Assembly: GCA_903857255.1 (NCBI GenBank) | Contig: CAIODY010000021.1 | Span: 1-57,365, forward strand | DNA length: 57,365 nucleotides | Direction: 5' to 3' | Origin: an uncultured bacterium | GTDB lineage: Bacteria; Bacteroidota; Bacteroidia; Chitinophagales; CAIODY01 | Shown: positions 16,011 to 23,791 of the stretch, piece after piece | How the letters are laid out: every line of letters begins with the position of its first letter | How positions within the stretch are numbered: the stretch's first letter is position 1 | The notes under the pieces: model-generated | What the model was told of the DNA's origin: nothing | Seen by the model: only the letters and a program-made list of their open reading frames with translations | Database searches by the model: none | Program-made: the position numbers and the translations under genes

Positions 16011-19000
16011 CTGAAAAAACTTTATTGCATATCGTTACTTGTTTTTTGCTTTGCAATTTTTGCGAAAGCACAAACTTCTTTTTCCTTATTAAAGCAAAAA
16101 AAAATGGCAGTGATGCAGCTTTCAAAGCCGTTTGATTCATTGCCTTTGCTGCATCATTCACTCATTATCACTGATAAATTTTTCAATAAAATTGATACTG
16201 CTGAATATGAAGTGGATGAACAAAATGATAAAATCTGTTTCAAAAAAACACTTCCAATTGATTCAGTTATTCTTACTTATCGCTTAATTGATTTCAAAAT
16301 TGATTCCGTTTATTTCCATAAAAATCCAAGTTTGCAATCGCCATTGCATGGTTTTGCTATGAATCCCTACGAATACAAACCCGAAGAACAAAGTCTGAAA
16401 AGCGCATTAGACTTAGGTTCGGGGCTGAATTATAATGGTAGTTATTCTCGTGGTTTGCAATTTGGTAACTCACAAAGTTTGGTTACTAACAGCAGTTTTA
16501 ATTTACAAATGAGTGGAAAAATTGCCAACGATGTAACGGTTACAGCAGCGATGACGGATAATAATATTCCTATTCAGCCTGACGGCAACACAGCGCAAAT
16601 ACAGGATTTTGATAAGATTTTTATTAAAGTGCAACGCCGAAATACTTTGCTCACCGCTGGCGATTTTGATTTTCAAAAACCAAATTCGTATTTTTTAAAT
16701 GCTCAAAAAAAATTAGAAGGTTTGCAAGTGCAATCGGTGGATACGTTTAAAAATAAAATGCAAAACAGCATTACTGTGGCAGGTGCAATTTCAAAAGGGA
16801 AATATGCCCGAAATATTTTTCAAGGCACGGAAGGAAATCAAGGTCCATACAGGCTGACAGGCAGCAACGGGGAAACTTTTATTATTGTGTTAGCTGGTTC
16901 GGAAAAAGTGTATATCAATGGGCAATTGCTGAAACGTGGTGCTGAAAGCGACTATACGCTCGATTATAATTTGGGTGAATTGACTTTTACGCCTAACCGA
17001 TTAATTACAAAAGATGCAAGAATTCAGGTTGAATTTCAATACAGCGATAAAAATTATTTGCGAACTACTTTGTTTGCTGCTGATGAACTGAAAATAAAAA
17101 AATGGACTTTCAGAATGAATTTGTATAATGAAGCAGATGCTGCTAATCAGCCACAGCAGCCACTGACAACCGATGAAAAAAAATTATTACAGTCAGTAGG
17201 TGATAGCATTCAAAATGCTTTGATTGGTTCATCAAGTGCAACGAGTTATGACGTGAATAAAATTTTGTATCGAAAAATTGATACCACATTAAGTGGCATT
17301 AAAGATTCAATTTTTGTTTTTTCAGTGAATAAAGACAGTACATTATACAATGTGAGTTTTAGTTATTTCGGTGCAGGCTTGGGCGATTACGAACAACTTA
17401 AAATAGCCGCCAATGGCAGAGTTTACGGTTGGGTGGGCAAACACAAAGGTTCGTATTTACCGATGGTAAAAATCATTGCGCCTAATAAACAAACAGTAAT
17501 TACTGCTTCGGCTGATTTCAAAAATGAGGTACAGAAATTTAATGTAGAAACGGCTGTCAGCCAATTTGACCCGAATACTTTATCAGCGAATAATGTGAAT
17601 CATACAGGTGTTGCGTTGCATTTGAATGATGAACAAAAATGGAATGTGGCAAAAAATATTTTTGCTGATAAGCCGCAAACACAAATAGGCTATGAGTTTG
17701 TGCAAAATACTTTTAAGCCGATTGAAAATTTTAGAACCATAGAATTTACTCGTGATTGGAATTTAACGAATACACAAAACCTTAATCAACAATTATTAAA
17801 TGCTGGTGTGCAATTAAATTTCAAACACAACATCGGCTTGCAATACGCTGCCAATGCGTTGTTGATGGACACTGCGTATAAAGGATTCAAACACAATTTC
17901 AAAGCAACGATTACTCAATCAACATGGAATTTTTCGGCTGGTGGAAGTTATTTGAATTTTGTCAATCAAAAAATAAATGGCTCGTATTTCAGACCTGAAG
18001 CGCATTTGAGCAAATATTTATTTAAAAAGAAAAAAGTAAAAACGGGTTTGAATTGGAGCAGAGAATGGAATCAACAAAAAGTAAATGACACGATGACAAG
18101 AAATTCCTTTGCGTTTGATAATCTGGATTGGTTTGCTCAATCGAATGATACTTCAAAAAATAAATTTGCTTTAACAGCCAGCCGAAGATGGGATAATGCA
18201 GTGGTTACTCATTCCTTTAAACAAAACGCAAAAGCTGATGCAGCCAGCTTTTCATGGCAATTAAATCAATTAGAAAATCAACATCTGACATTCACTGCCA
18301 CTTATCGCCAGTTGCGAATTGCTGATACATCGCTCACTTCGCAGCGCAATGAAAACACGGCTTTAGGAAGAATAAATTATCAGGCAAAAATTTTAAAAGG
18401 ATTTATTCATTTTGAAACTTTGTATGAATTAGCCAATGTGCAAGAACCCAAGCGGCAATACACTTACCTCAAAGTGCCTGATGGAACTGGGCATTACGCT
18501 TGGCACGATTTGAACAACGATGGTATTCAGCAATTGAATGAATTTACTGAAAATGATTTTCAAAATAATTTAAGCTACGAACGAATTTTAATTCCGACCA
18601 CTGATTATGTAAGAGCCAATCAAGTGCAATGGAATCAAACTTTGAATATTGAACCATCGAATTTGTTTGCTGAAAAATATGGTGCAAAAAAATGGATGAA
18701 CAGATTGGTGTGGCAAAGCAATTTGCAATTCATCAAAAAAAGCCTGGCTGATGCTGGCATAAAAAGTTATGAGCCATTTTCTAAAGTGGCTGATTCGTTG
18801 CAGGTTTCAGGCACACAATTATTTAGTTCAACTTTATTTATCAATCGCAATCACCCGAAATGGAGCATGGATGCAGGTTTTATTGATAATACTCAAAAAT
18901 CATTATTGCAATATGGCTTTGAAACACGAACAAAAAAAGATTGGACATTGCACACTAAAATTGGCTTGGGCAGCAAGTTTAACAACACCAACACCTTTAC

Positions 19001-19460
19001 TTTTGGCAACAAAGGCAATACGGATGAAAATGTTTTTAGTCAGAATTATTTATTGAAATATTTTTTGGTGGAGCCTAAATTAAATGTTTACCCAAACAAA
19101 AATATTCGTTTCACTTTTGGCGCTTCATTTAAAAACATTGTGAACACAGTTGCTTTGAGCGGCGATTCGGCTTCAGTAAAAAAAATTACGGCTGAATTAA
19201 AGTGGAATATTTTGAACAAAAGTGTGTTAAATTTTTCCACTTCCATTGCACAAGTAACTTATAATAAAGCCACCAATACCAACGTGGCTTATGCTATTTT
19301 AGAGGGTTTGCAGCCTGGTGCCAATTATTTGTGGAGTGTTTCATTAGAACGAAAATTAGCTGGCAATATTGAAATGAGCATCAATTACGATGGAAGAAAA
19401 ACGGGCACTTCGGGTAAAATAATTCACACTGGCAAAGCTTCGTTGAGGGCGCTGTTTTGA
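16011..19460 (+). CDS. Large outer-membrane beta-barrel protein, probable CTG start
   Basis: Conserved Bacteroidetes family of unknown function. Segments about residues 100-350 (GNSQSLVTNSSFNLQMSGKI, NIPIQPDGNTAQIQDFDKI, GEQ-like GELTFTPNRLITKDARIQVE) resemble parts of very large surface-translocon proteins, and the rest consists of alternating strands ending in SLRALF, a C-terminal Phe typical of barrels. The first ATG (16104) would leave no export signal. The same frame upstream, from CTG at 16011, reads MKK then a hydrophobic core and AKAQ, a textbook signal peptide; the nearest upstream stop is at 15981. A -7-like box TAATTTCG lies at 15991-15998. Start at CTG is therefore inferred. Confidence 0.72.
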   Translation: MKKLYCISLLVFCFAIFAKAQTSFSLLKQKKMAVMQLSKPFDSLPLLHHSLIITDKFFNKIDTAEYEVDEQNDKICFKKTLPIDSVILTYRLIDFKIDSVYFHKNPSLQSPLHGFAMNPYEYKPEEQSLKSALDLGSGLNYNGSYSRGLQFGNSQSLVTNSSFNLQMSGKIANDVTVTAAMTDNNIPIQPDGNTAQIQDFDKIFIKVQRRNTLLTAGDFDFQKPNSYFLNAQKKLEGLQVQSVDTFKNKMQNSITVAGAISKGKYARNIFQGTEGNQGPYRLTGSNGETFIIVLAGSEKVYINGQLLKRGAESDYTLDYNLGELTFTPNRLITKDARIQVEFQYSDKNYLRTTLFAADELKIKKWTFRMNLYNEADAANQPQQPLTTDEKKLLQSVGDSIQNALIGSSSATSYDVNKILYRKIDTTLSGIKDSIFVFSVNKDSTLYNVSFSYFGAGLGDYEQLKIAANGRVYGWVGKHKGSYLPMVKIIAPNKQTVITASADFKNEVQKFNVETAVSQFDPNTLSANNVNHTGVALHLNDEQKWNVAKNIFADKPQTQIGYEFVQNTFKPIENFRTIEFTRDWNLTNTQNLNQQLLNAGVQLNFKHNIGLQYAANALLMDTAYKGFKHNFKATITQSTWNFSAGGSYLNFVNQKINGSYFRPEAHLSKYLFKKKKVKTGLNWSREWNQQKVNDTMTRNSFAFDNLDWFAQSNDTSKNKFALTASRRWDNAVVTHSFKQNAKADAASFSWQLNQLENQHLTFTATYRQLRIADTSLTSQRNENTALGRINYQAKILKGFIHFETLYELANVQEPKRQYTYLKVPDGTGHYAWHDLNNDGIQQLNEFTENDFQNNLSYERILIPTTDYVRANQVQWNQTLNIEPSNLFAEKYGAKKWMNRLVWQSNLQFIKKSLADAGIKSYEPFSKVADSLQVSGTQLFSSTLFINRNHPKWSMDAGFIDNTQKSLLQYGFETRTKKDWTLHTKIGLGSKFNNTNTFTFGNKGNTDENVFSQNYLLKYFLVEPKLNVYPNKNIRFTFGASFKNIVNTVALSGDSASVKKITAELKWNILNKSVLNFSTSIAQVTYNKATNTNVAYAILEGLQPGANYLWSVSLERKLAGNIEMSINYDGRKTGTSGKIIHTGKASLRALF

Positions 19461-19478
19461 TTTTTTTGTTGATGGATA

Positions 19479-20561
19479 TTATCCATTTTTTGCTAAATAG
19501 ATTGCACCGCTGCAACTATCTTTAGTTGCGGCGGTTATTTTTTTAAGCACATTCGTTTCATTGCGCCAACGCAAAACACCCAAAAAAGCGAAGATTAAAG
19601 CCTCTTTGAAGGCAATCAATTTTTTATCAGGAATAATAATTTGCCAATCAGTTTTTGATTGTAAAGTTTCAATTAAGAATGAATTGAAAGCTCCGCCACC
19701 AGTTACCAAACATTTTTTTTGAGCATTATTTTTTGAAGAATTTAATACTTCTGAAATTTGAAAAGCAATGTGTTCTACCACAGTTCGCAATTTATTTTCA
19801 GTTGAATTTTCTTTTTGCAAAATTTCAATCAATGCGTTGGAATATTGATTGGATAAGGATTTAGCGGCTTTGTTTTTGTAGAAATCTAAATCATTTAGTT
19901 GTTGTAAGATGTCAAAATTCACCTTTCCGTTGCTGGCAAAATTTCCATTTTCATCAAAATCTTTTCCCAATTCTTTTGCTAAAAAGTTGAGCAACTGATT
20001 GCATGGCGCAATATCAAAAGCTGAAATTTCATTTTCATTTTTCAAAGTGATGTTACAAATTCCACCCAAATTTAAACAAGCATCAAACTCGTGAAATAAT
20101 TGCAAATCGCCGATTGGAACTAATGGCGCACCTTGTCCGCCCAACGCCACATCAGTCGAGCGAAAATCACAAACGGTTGAAATGCCTGTTAATGCTGCAA
20201 TCGCGGCTCCATTCCCAATTTGTGTGCTGAAATTATTTTGTGGTTCGTGAAAAATTGTGTGTCCATGCGATGCAATAAAATCTACTTTTTCGATTTCATT
20301 TTTTCGGATAAAATTTTTTACCATCATCGCCCAAAGCTTTGCCAATTCAGCATCTTGTTGCATCAATTCTTTTGCTGATGACAAATGAAGTGTGGTTAAT
20401 TTTTGTTGTAATGATAATGTGTAAACGAATGTTTCTGCTTCTAAAATTTCAAAACTCCATTTGCCTTTTGTGTTTTTAAATTGACAATACGCCACGTCTA
20501 GTCCATCTAACGAGCTGCCGCTCATCAAACCAATGACATGATAAATAGAATCAAAATTCAT
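19479..20561 (-). CDS. anmK: Anhydro-N-acetylmuramic acid kinase
   Basis: Recycles anhydroMurNAc released from peptidoglycan to MurNAc-6-phosphate with ATP. Family marks: YHVIGLMSGSSLDGLDVAYC at the N-terminus, SHGHTIFHEP, QIGNGAAIAALTG, VCDFRSTDVALGGQGAPLVP, NLGGICNIT and CLVTGGGAFNSFL. The length of about 360 residues is normal. The ATG at 20561 is preferred to the TTG codon just before it. It follows the DinB gene by 5 bp, so the two are probably co-transcribed. The end is 18 bp from the convergent barrel-protein gene with no clear terminator between. Confidence 0.93.
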   Translation of the reverse strand: MNFDSIYHVIGLMSGSSLDGLDVAYCQFKNTKGKWSFEILEAETFVYTLSLQQKLTTLHLSSAKELMQQDAELAKLWAMMVKNFIRKNEIEKVDFIASHGHTIFHEPQNNFSTQIGNGAAIAALTGISTVCDFRSTDVALGGQGAPLVPIGDLQLFHEFDACLNLGGICNITLKNENEISAFDIAPCNQLLNFLAKELGKDFDENGNFASNGKVNFDILQQLNDLDFYKNKAAKSLSNQYSNALIEILQKENSTENKLRTVVEHIAFQISEVLNSSKNNAQKKCLVTGGGAFNSFLIETLQSKTDWQIIIPDKKLIAFKEALIFAFLGVLRWRNETNVLKKITAATKDSCSGAIYLAKNG

Positions 20562-20566
20562 CAAAA

Positions 20567-21067
20567 TTATTTTTGAATGACACGATAGTAAGTAATTAAA
20601 TCGGTAGAAGAAACTTTTGTAAACCCAGTTTGGCGCAGCATCGTCACCAATTGCCCACGATGAAACGTAGAGTGGTTAATGATGTGCGAATAAGTTTGTG
20701 CAAATTCCATCGTGTATTCTTCGCTATTCAATCTTTTAAAAGTGAGTTGTTGATTGTAATTTTCTTCGGGATATTTTTCAATAAAAGTTTTTAAATCGGC
20801 GGATGATTTTCTCCAAATTTCTATCAATTCATTTTTTGTGCCTTTAAATTCGGCAGTTAAAAAAACTGGATTTTGGATATTTGTCCAGCGGTCAATCCAA
20901 ATTTTTTCTGCTCCTGCAATGTGAATGGCTGTTTGTTCGATGCTGCTAAAACTGCTGGTGATGGCTTGTTTCCACTGCTCATCATTAATTTGATTCAACC
21001 ATTCGATGGCAATATTATTTGCCCAAATGTTGTAATCCGCTAACTCTAAAAAATATTTTTTGTTCAT
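20567..21067 (-). CDS. DinB-family protein (putative metal-dependent hydrolase/transferase fold)
   Basis: 166 residues, four-helix DinB fold. The putative metal ligands are seen as AIHIAGAEKIWIDRW (about 47-61) and HIINHSTFHRGQLVTMLRQTG (about 128-148), the HxxxxxxHRG pattern being the hallmark. Such proteins include thiol S-transferases (BstA/MshB relatives); the actual reaction here is unknown. It sits between the cytochrome c lipoprotein gene and anmK, with gaps of only 6 and 5 bp. Confidence 0.85.
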   Translation of the reverse strand: MNKKYFLELADYNIWANNIAIEWLNQINDEQWKQAITSSFSSIEQTAIHIAGAEKIWIDRWTNIQNPVFLTAEFKGTKNELIEIWRKSSADLKTFIEKYPEENYNQQLTFKRLNSEEYTMEFAQTYSHIINHSTFHRGQLVTMLRQTGFTKVSSTDLITYYRVIQK

Positions 21068-21073
21068 TGTAAA

Positions 21074-21406
21074 TTATTTTTTCAAACTCAACACATATAA
21101 AGCCGCCGCTCTGATTTCGGGTTCGCCCAATTTTTCTTCAAACGCAGGCATATTGCCCTTTCCATGAAAAATTAAATTGCCTACTTCATCAGTATCAGCC
21201 AAAGTTGTTTTGGTTAAATTTGGAATATTGGGCATCATCGAAACACCGCCTTCACCATGGCATTGCTGACAGTTTTTTGCAAAAATTGTTTGCCCGTAAA
21301 CAATCATATCTTTATCATTTTCCAAACTCACATTGCCCGATTTGTCTTTTGGTGTGTTGCATGCAAATGCAATGGTGATAGCACTTAGCGTTAATATTTT
21401 TTTCAT
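21074..21406 (-). CDS. Small cytochrome c lipoprotein
   Basis: 110 residues. The N-terminus MKKILTLSAITIAFACN has a lipobox-like Cys (TIAFAC) and is followed by a single haem-binding CQQCH motif (about residues 47-51). NMPAF (about 86-90) supplies the Met axial ligand and ALYVLSL matches the C-terminal helix of class I c-type cytochromes. It should be anchored on the periplasmic side and carry single electrons; donor and acceptor are unknown. It precedes the DinB gene by 6 bp. Confidence 0.88.
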   Translation of the reverse strand: MKKILTLSAITIAFACNTPKDKSGNVSLENDKDMIVYGQTIFAKNCQQCHGEGGVSMMPNIPNLTKTTLADTDEVGNLIFHGKGNMPAFEEKLGEPEIRAAALYVLSLKK

Positions 21407-21438
21407 CGTGAAATATTTTTGTGGGTTAAAAATTAAAC

Positions 21439-21966
21439 TTACAAAATCATTTTTGCTTCTTTTTTCAACGCTTCTAAAGTGCGATGTGTCGGCAATAATC
21501 CATCTAATTCATTCAGATATTCCAACAACATTCTGTTGAACTCTTTCGCTGGTGCATGTGGTGGAAGCTGCATCCCAAGCCTGTTTATCGTCATTATCAT
21601 TTCTTCCTTGGTGCTGCGAATCATATTCCATAATTCATTGCTCACATAAATTTGCTGACTTAAATTATGTTCAAATTCCATGCGGATTTGGTTGGTCATC
21701 AACAGTTGCAATTCAGCCACAGTCATGTTTTGCGTTCGTAATCTTTGTAACAAAGTGAACAAATCAATGCGTTCCATCAACAACGCCAATCGCTCATAAG
21801 CTTGCAAACGGATGGGCGCAGTTTGATGACGAGTGTTTTCTTTCAGTTTTAATTCTTGAGTTTGCAATTGATTTTTTAAAAAAGAATTTACTGCATAATA
21901 AGCAGTTGCAAACACGATTAGCGAAGGAATAGTGTATTTTAAAATGTCTAAAATTGTTTCAACCAT
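21439..21966 (-). CDS. Conserved membrane-anchored protein of unknown function
   Basis: 175 residues with one N-terminal hydrophobic helix (about 8-29) and a long helical soluble part, including RLQAYERLALLMERIDLFTLLQRL, MRMEF-like MEFEHNLSQQIYVSNELW and a Leu-rich end. A conserved Bacteroidetes family that I cannot name. It is divergently transcribed from iscA. A minus-strand -7 box (TAATTTTG, 21978-21971) ends 4 nt before the ATG, so the mRNA is probably leaderless. Confidence 0.6.
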   Translation of the reverse strand: MVETILDILKYTIPSLIVFATAYYAVNSFLKNQLQTQELKLKENTRHQTAPIRLQAYERLALLMERIDLFTLLQRLRTQNMTVAELQLLMTNQIRMEFEHNLSQQIYVSNELWNMIRSTKEEMIMTINRLGMQLPPHAPAKEFNRMLLEYLNELDGLLPTHRTLEALKKEAKMIL

Positions 21967-21970
21967 TTTG

Positions 21971-21994
21971 CAAAATTAGTGTTTTGTATTTTTG
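21971..21994. promoter_or_regulatory. Divergent -7 boxes between the membrane-protein gene and iscA
   Basis: Two TAnnTTTG boxes lie back to back: TAATTTTG on the minus strand (21978-21971), ending 4 nt before the ATG of the leftward gene, and TATTTTTG on the plus strand (21987-21994), 34 nt before the iscA ATG. No well-spaced -33 TTG is evident for either, so these are supported by the -7 match and position only. Confidence 0.45.
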
Positions 21995-22028
21995 TAATCA
22001 TTAATTTTGCAACAAGATAAAAATCAAA

Positions 22029-22370
22029 ATGGAAACAACGACTCAAACTTTACCAGTTCATTTTACTGAAAATGCGATTGCTGAAATAAAAAGAATTTAT
22101 GCTAATGAAGCGGCGGATAAAAAATTACGAGTGGGTGTGAAAGGCGGCGGATGCAGTGGTATGACATATGTTTTAGAATTTGACAACGAACAAACTGGCG
22201 ATATGCACTTTGAATTGGAAGGTATTCCTGTTTTATTAAATCGTTCGCATGAATTGTATTTAGCAGGCATGGAAATTGAATTTGGCAGCGGATTGAATGA
22301 CCGAGGTTTTACTTTTAAAAATCCGAATGCTACAAAGACTTGCGGCTGCGGAACTTCGTTTGCGGTATAA
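22029..22370 (+). CDS. Iron-sulfur cluster assembly accessory protein (HesB/IscA/ErpA family)
   Basis: 113 residues with the A-type carrier signature: GVKGGGCSGMTYVLEF (first Cys, about residue 44) and the C-terminal TCGCGTSF (CxC pair, about 108 and 110). It binds and passes Fe-S clusters to target enzymes in the cytoplasm. No other isc or suf gene lies near. It stands alone between a divergent promoter and a strong bidirectional terminator. Confidence 0.92.
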   Translation: METTTQTLPVHFTENAIAEIKRIYANEAADKKLRVGVKGGGCSGMTYVLEFDNEQTGDMHFELEGIPVLLNRSHELYLAGMEIEFGSGLNDRGFTFKNPNATKTCGCGTSFAV

Positions 22371-22373
22371 ACT

Positions 22374-22407
22374 AAAAAAGCCTTGATAATTAAATCAAGG
22401 CTTTTTT
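22374..22407. terminator. Bidirectional intrinsic terminator
   Basis: Perfect 14-bp inverted repeat: the arm at 22374-22387 (six A's then GCCTTGAT) and its complement at 22394-22407, with a 6-nt loop. It gives a GC-containing stem with a T-run on either strand, between convergent iscA and the first DUF1573 gene. Confidence 0.88.
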
Positions 22408-22429
22408 GTTTTTGTTAATTGCTCAACAA

Positions 22430-22987
22430 TTATTTATGGTCTGGAACACTGATTGTAGCAGGTGCTTTTTCTGGAGCAGTTGTAGCAGGTGCTTTTTCAA
22501 CTGTACCATTAATCATCAACACAACAGATGGTGTTTTTGCGTTTGAAGTAACTGTGATTGATTTTGTAAATGCACCAGGACGACCTTGTGTATTGTAAAT
22601 CGCAGTAACTTTTGAAGTTTTACCAGGCAAAATTGGTTCTTTAGGCCATTCAGGTGTTGTGCAACCACATGATGCTTGAACATTTGATAAAATCAAAGGT
22701 TCTTTACCTTCATTCGTGAAATCGAAATCGAATTTTGCTTGAGGACCTTCAGGCACGGTTCCAAAATCGTGTTTTTCGATTTTGAATTTCAATACTGGTG
22801 CATTTGGGTTGTCAGCAGGTTGTGCAGGCGCAGCTTGAACTGGTGCAGCAACTGCTTGAGCGGCAGGCGCAGCAACAGGTGCGGCAGCTTGTTTCATAGC
22901 CGCAGGAGCAGCTTTTACATTTTTGTCTTGAGCAAAAGTAGTCATCATACTTCCACTTGCTAATAATACTAAAAATAGCTTTTTCAT
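22430..22987 (-). CDS. DUF1573 secreted protein, Ala/Pro-rich variant
   Basis: Signal peptide (1-19), an Ala/Pro-rich linker of about 45 residues, then a DUF1573 domain (about 68-165): HDFGTVPEGP, FTNEGKEPLILSNVQASCGC, WPKEPILPGKTSKV, YNTQGRPGAFTKSITV. DUF1573 is an immunoglobulin-like fold widespread in Bacteroidetes envelopes; its function is unknown. The CGC pair is conserved. It is a close paralogue of the gene 59 bp upstream; the linker here is an expansion not found there. Confidence 0.85.
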   Translation of the reverse strand: MKKLFLVLLASGSMMTTFAQDKNVKAAPAAMKQAAAPVAAPAAQAVAAPVQAAPAQPADNPNAPVLKFKIEKHDFGTVPEGPQAKFDFDFTNEGKEPLILSNVQASCGCTTPEWPKEPILPGKTSKVTAIYNTQGRPGAFTKSITVTSNAKTPSVVLMINGTVEKAPATTAPEKAPATISVPDHK

Positions 22988-23045
22988 GATTTTTGTTTTG
23001 TTTTTTGAATGTTTAAAAATATAAAGATTTAATTGGTTTGCAAAT

Positions 23046-23561
23046 TTAATTTTTCATCGGCAATTCGTTCATAATATTCGGGGCTTTTTCTGGCGATGAA
23101 TTCGTTGGTGCTTTTTCAACCATTCCTTTTATCAAAATAATTTTATCGCCTGATTTTGCATTTGATTTTATGGTGATTGATTTTGTGAAATTCCCACCTC
23201 GTCCTTTTGTATTATACACTGCTGTTATTTTACTTTTTGCACCAGGCTGAATTGGTTCTTTAGGCCAAACTGGTGTTGTGCAACCGCAGCTGGCATGTAC
23301 ATCAGTCAATATCAACGGTTCTTTTCCAGTGTTTGTAAATTCAAAATCAAACTTTGCTTCTGGTCCTTCGGGAATCGTTCCAAAATCGTGTTGGTCAGTT
23401 TCAAATTTAAAATCAGCTGCATTATTATTGTTAGAAGTTGATACAATTTTTACTTCCGATTTGGAAATATTAATGGGTTGAGTTGGCTTATTGTTTTGTG
23501 TTTGAGCAAAAGCAACCGCACCAATCAAAATAATATTTAGTATTAAAAAACTTCTTTTCAT
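23046..23561 (-). CDS. DUF1573 secreted protein (paralogue)
   Basis: Signal peptide (1-19), a short Thr/Asn-rich linker and a DUF1573 domain: HDFGTIPEGP, FTNTGKEPLILTDVHASCGC, WPKEPIQPGAKSKI, YNTKGRGGNFTKSITI. It is strikingly similar to the downstream copy over the domain but has a different, shorter linker, so the tandem copies arose by duplication. A -7 box on the minus strand (TAATTTTG, 23624-23617) and a 7-bp inverted repeat (ATTGGCA at 23583-23589, TGCCAAT at 23597-23603) lie in its upstream region. Confidence 0.83.
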   Translation of the reverse strand: MKRSFLILNIILIGAVAFAQTQNNKPTQPINISKSEVKIVSTSNNNNAADFKFETDQHDFGTIPEGPEAKFDFEFTNTGKEPLILTDVHASCGCTTPVWPKEPIQPGAKSKITAVYNTKGRGGNFTKSITIKSNAKSGDKIILIKGMVEKAPTNSSPEKAPNIMNELPMKN

Positions 23562-23769
23562 TTTTTGTTTTGCTATTCCATCATTGGCAAGGCTTGTGCC
23601 AATTTTTTTCAGCCCTCAAAATTACTTTGTTTTTACTGCTCAATAATTATTGTTATTGTTAAGTGCTTGTTAAGCGCTTACTGTTGCAGCTTTCGGGGCA
23701 AAGAAAGCAAACAATTTGTGTCAACAACAAAAAAAATGGAAATAAAAATTCTACTTAAAATTTTAGAAC

Positions 23770-23777
23770 TAAATTTG
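23770..23777 (+). promoter_or_regulatory. -7 box of mutL
   Basis: TAAATTTG matches TAnnTTTG and ends 14 nt before the mutL ATG (23792). No -33 TTG was found at the usual distance. Confidence 0.45.
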
Positions 23778-23791
23778 CCAACACCCAATTT

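Noticed and set aside
19461-19478. Terminator between the barrel-protein gene and anmK
   Set aside because: Only T-rich sequence; no stem with a convincing loop.
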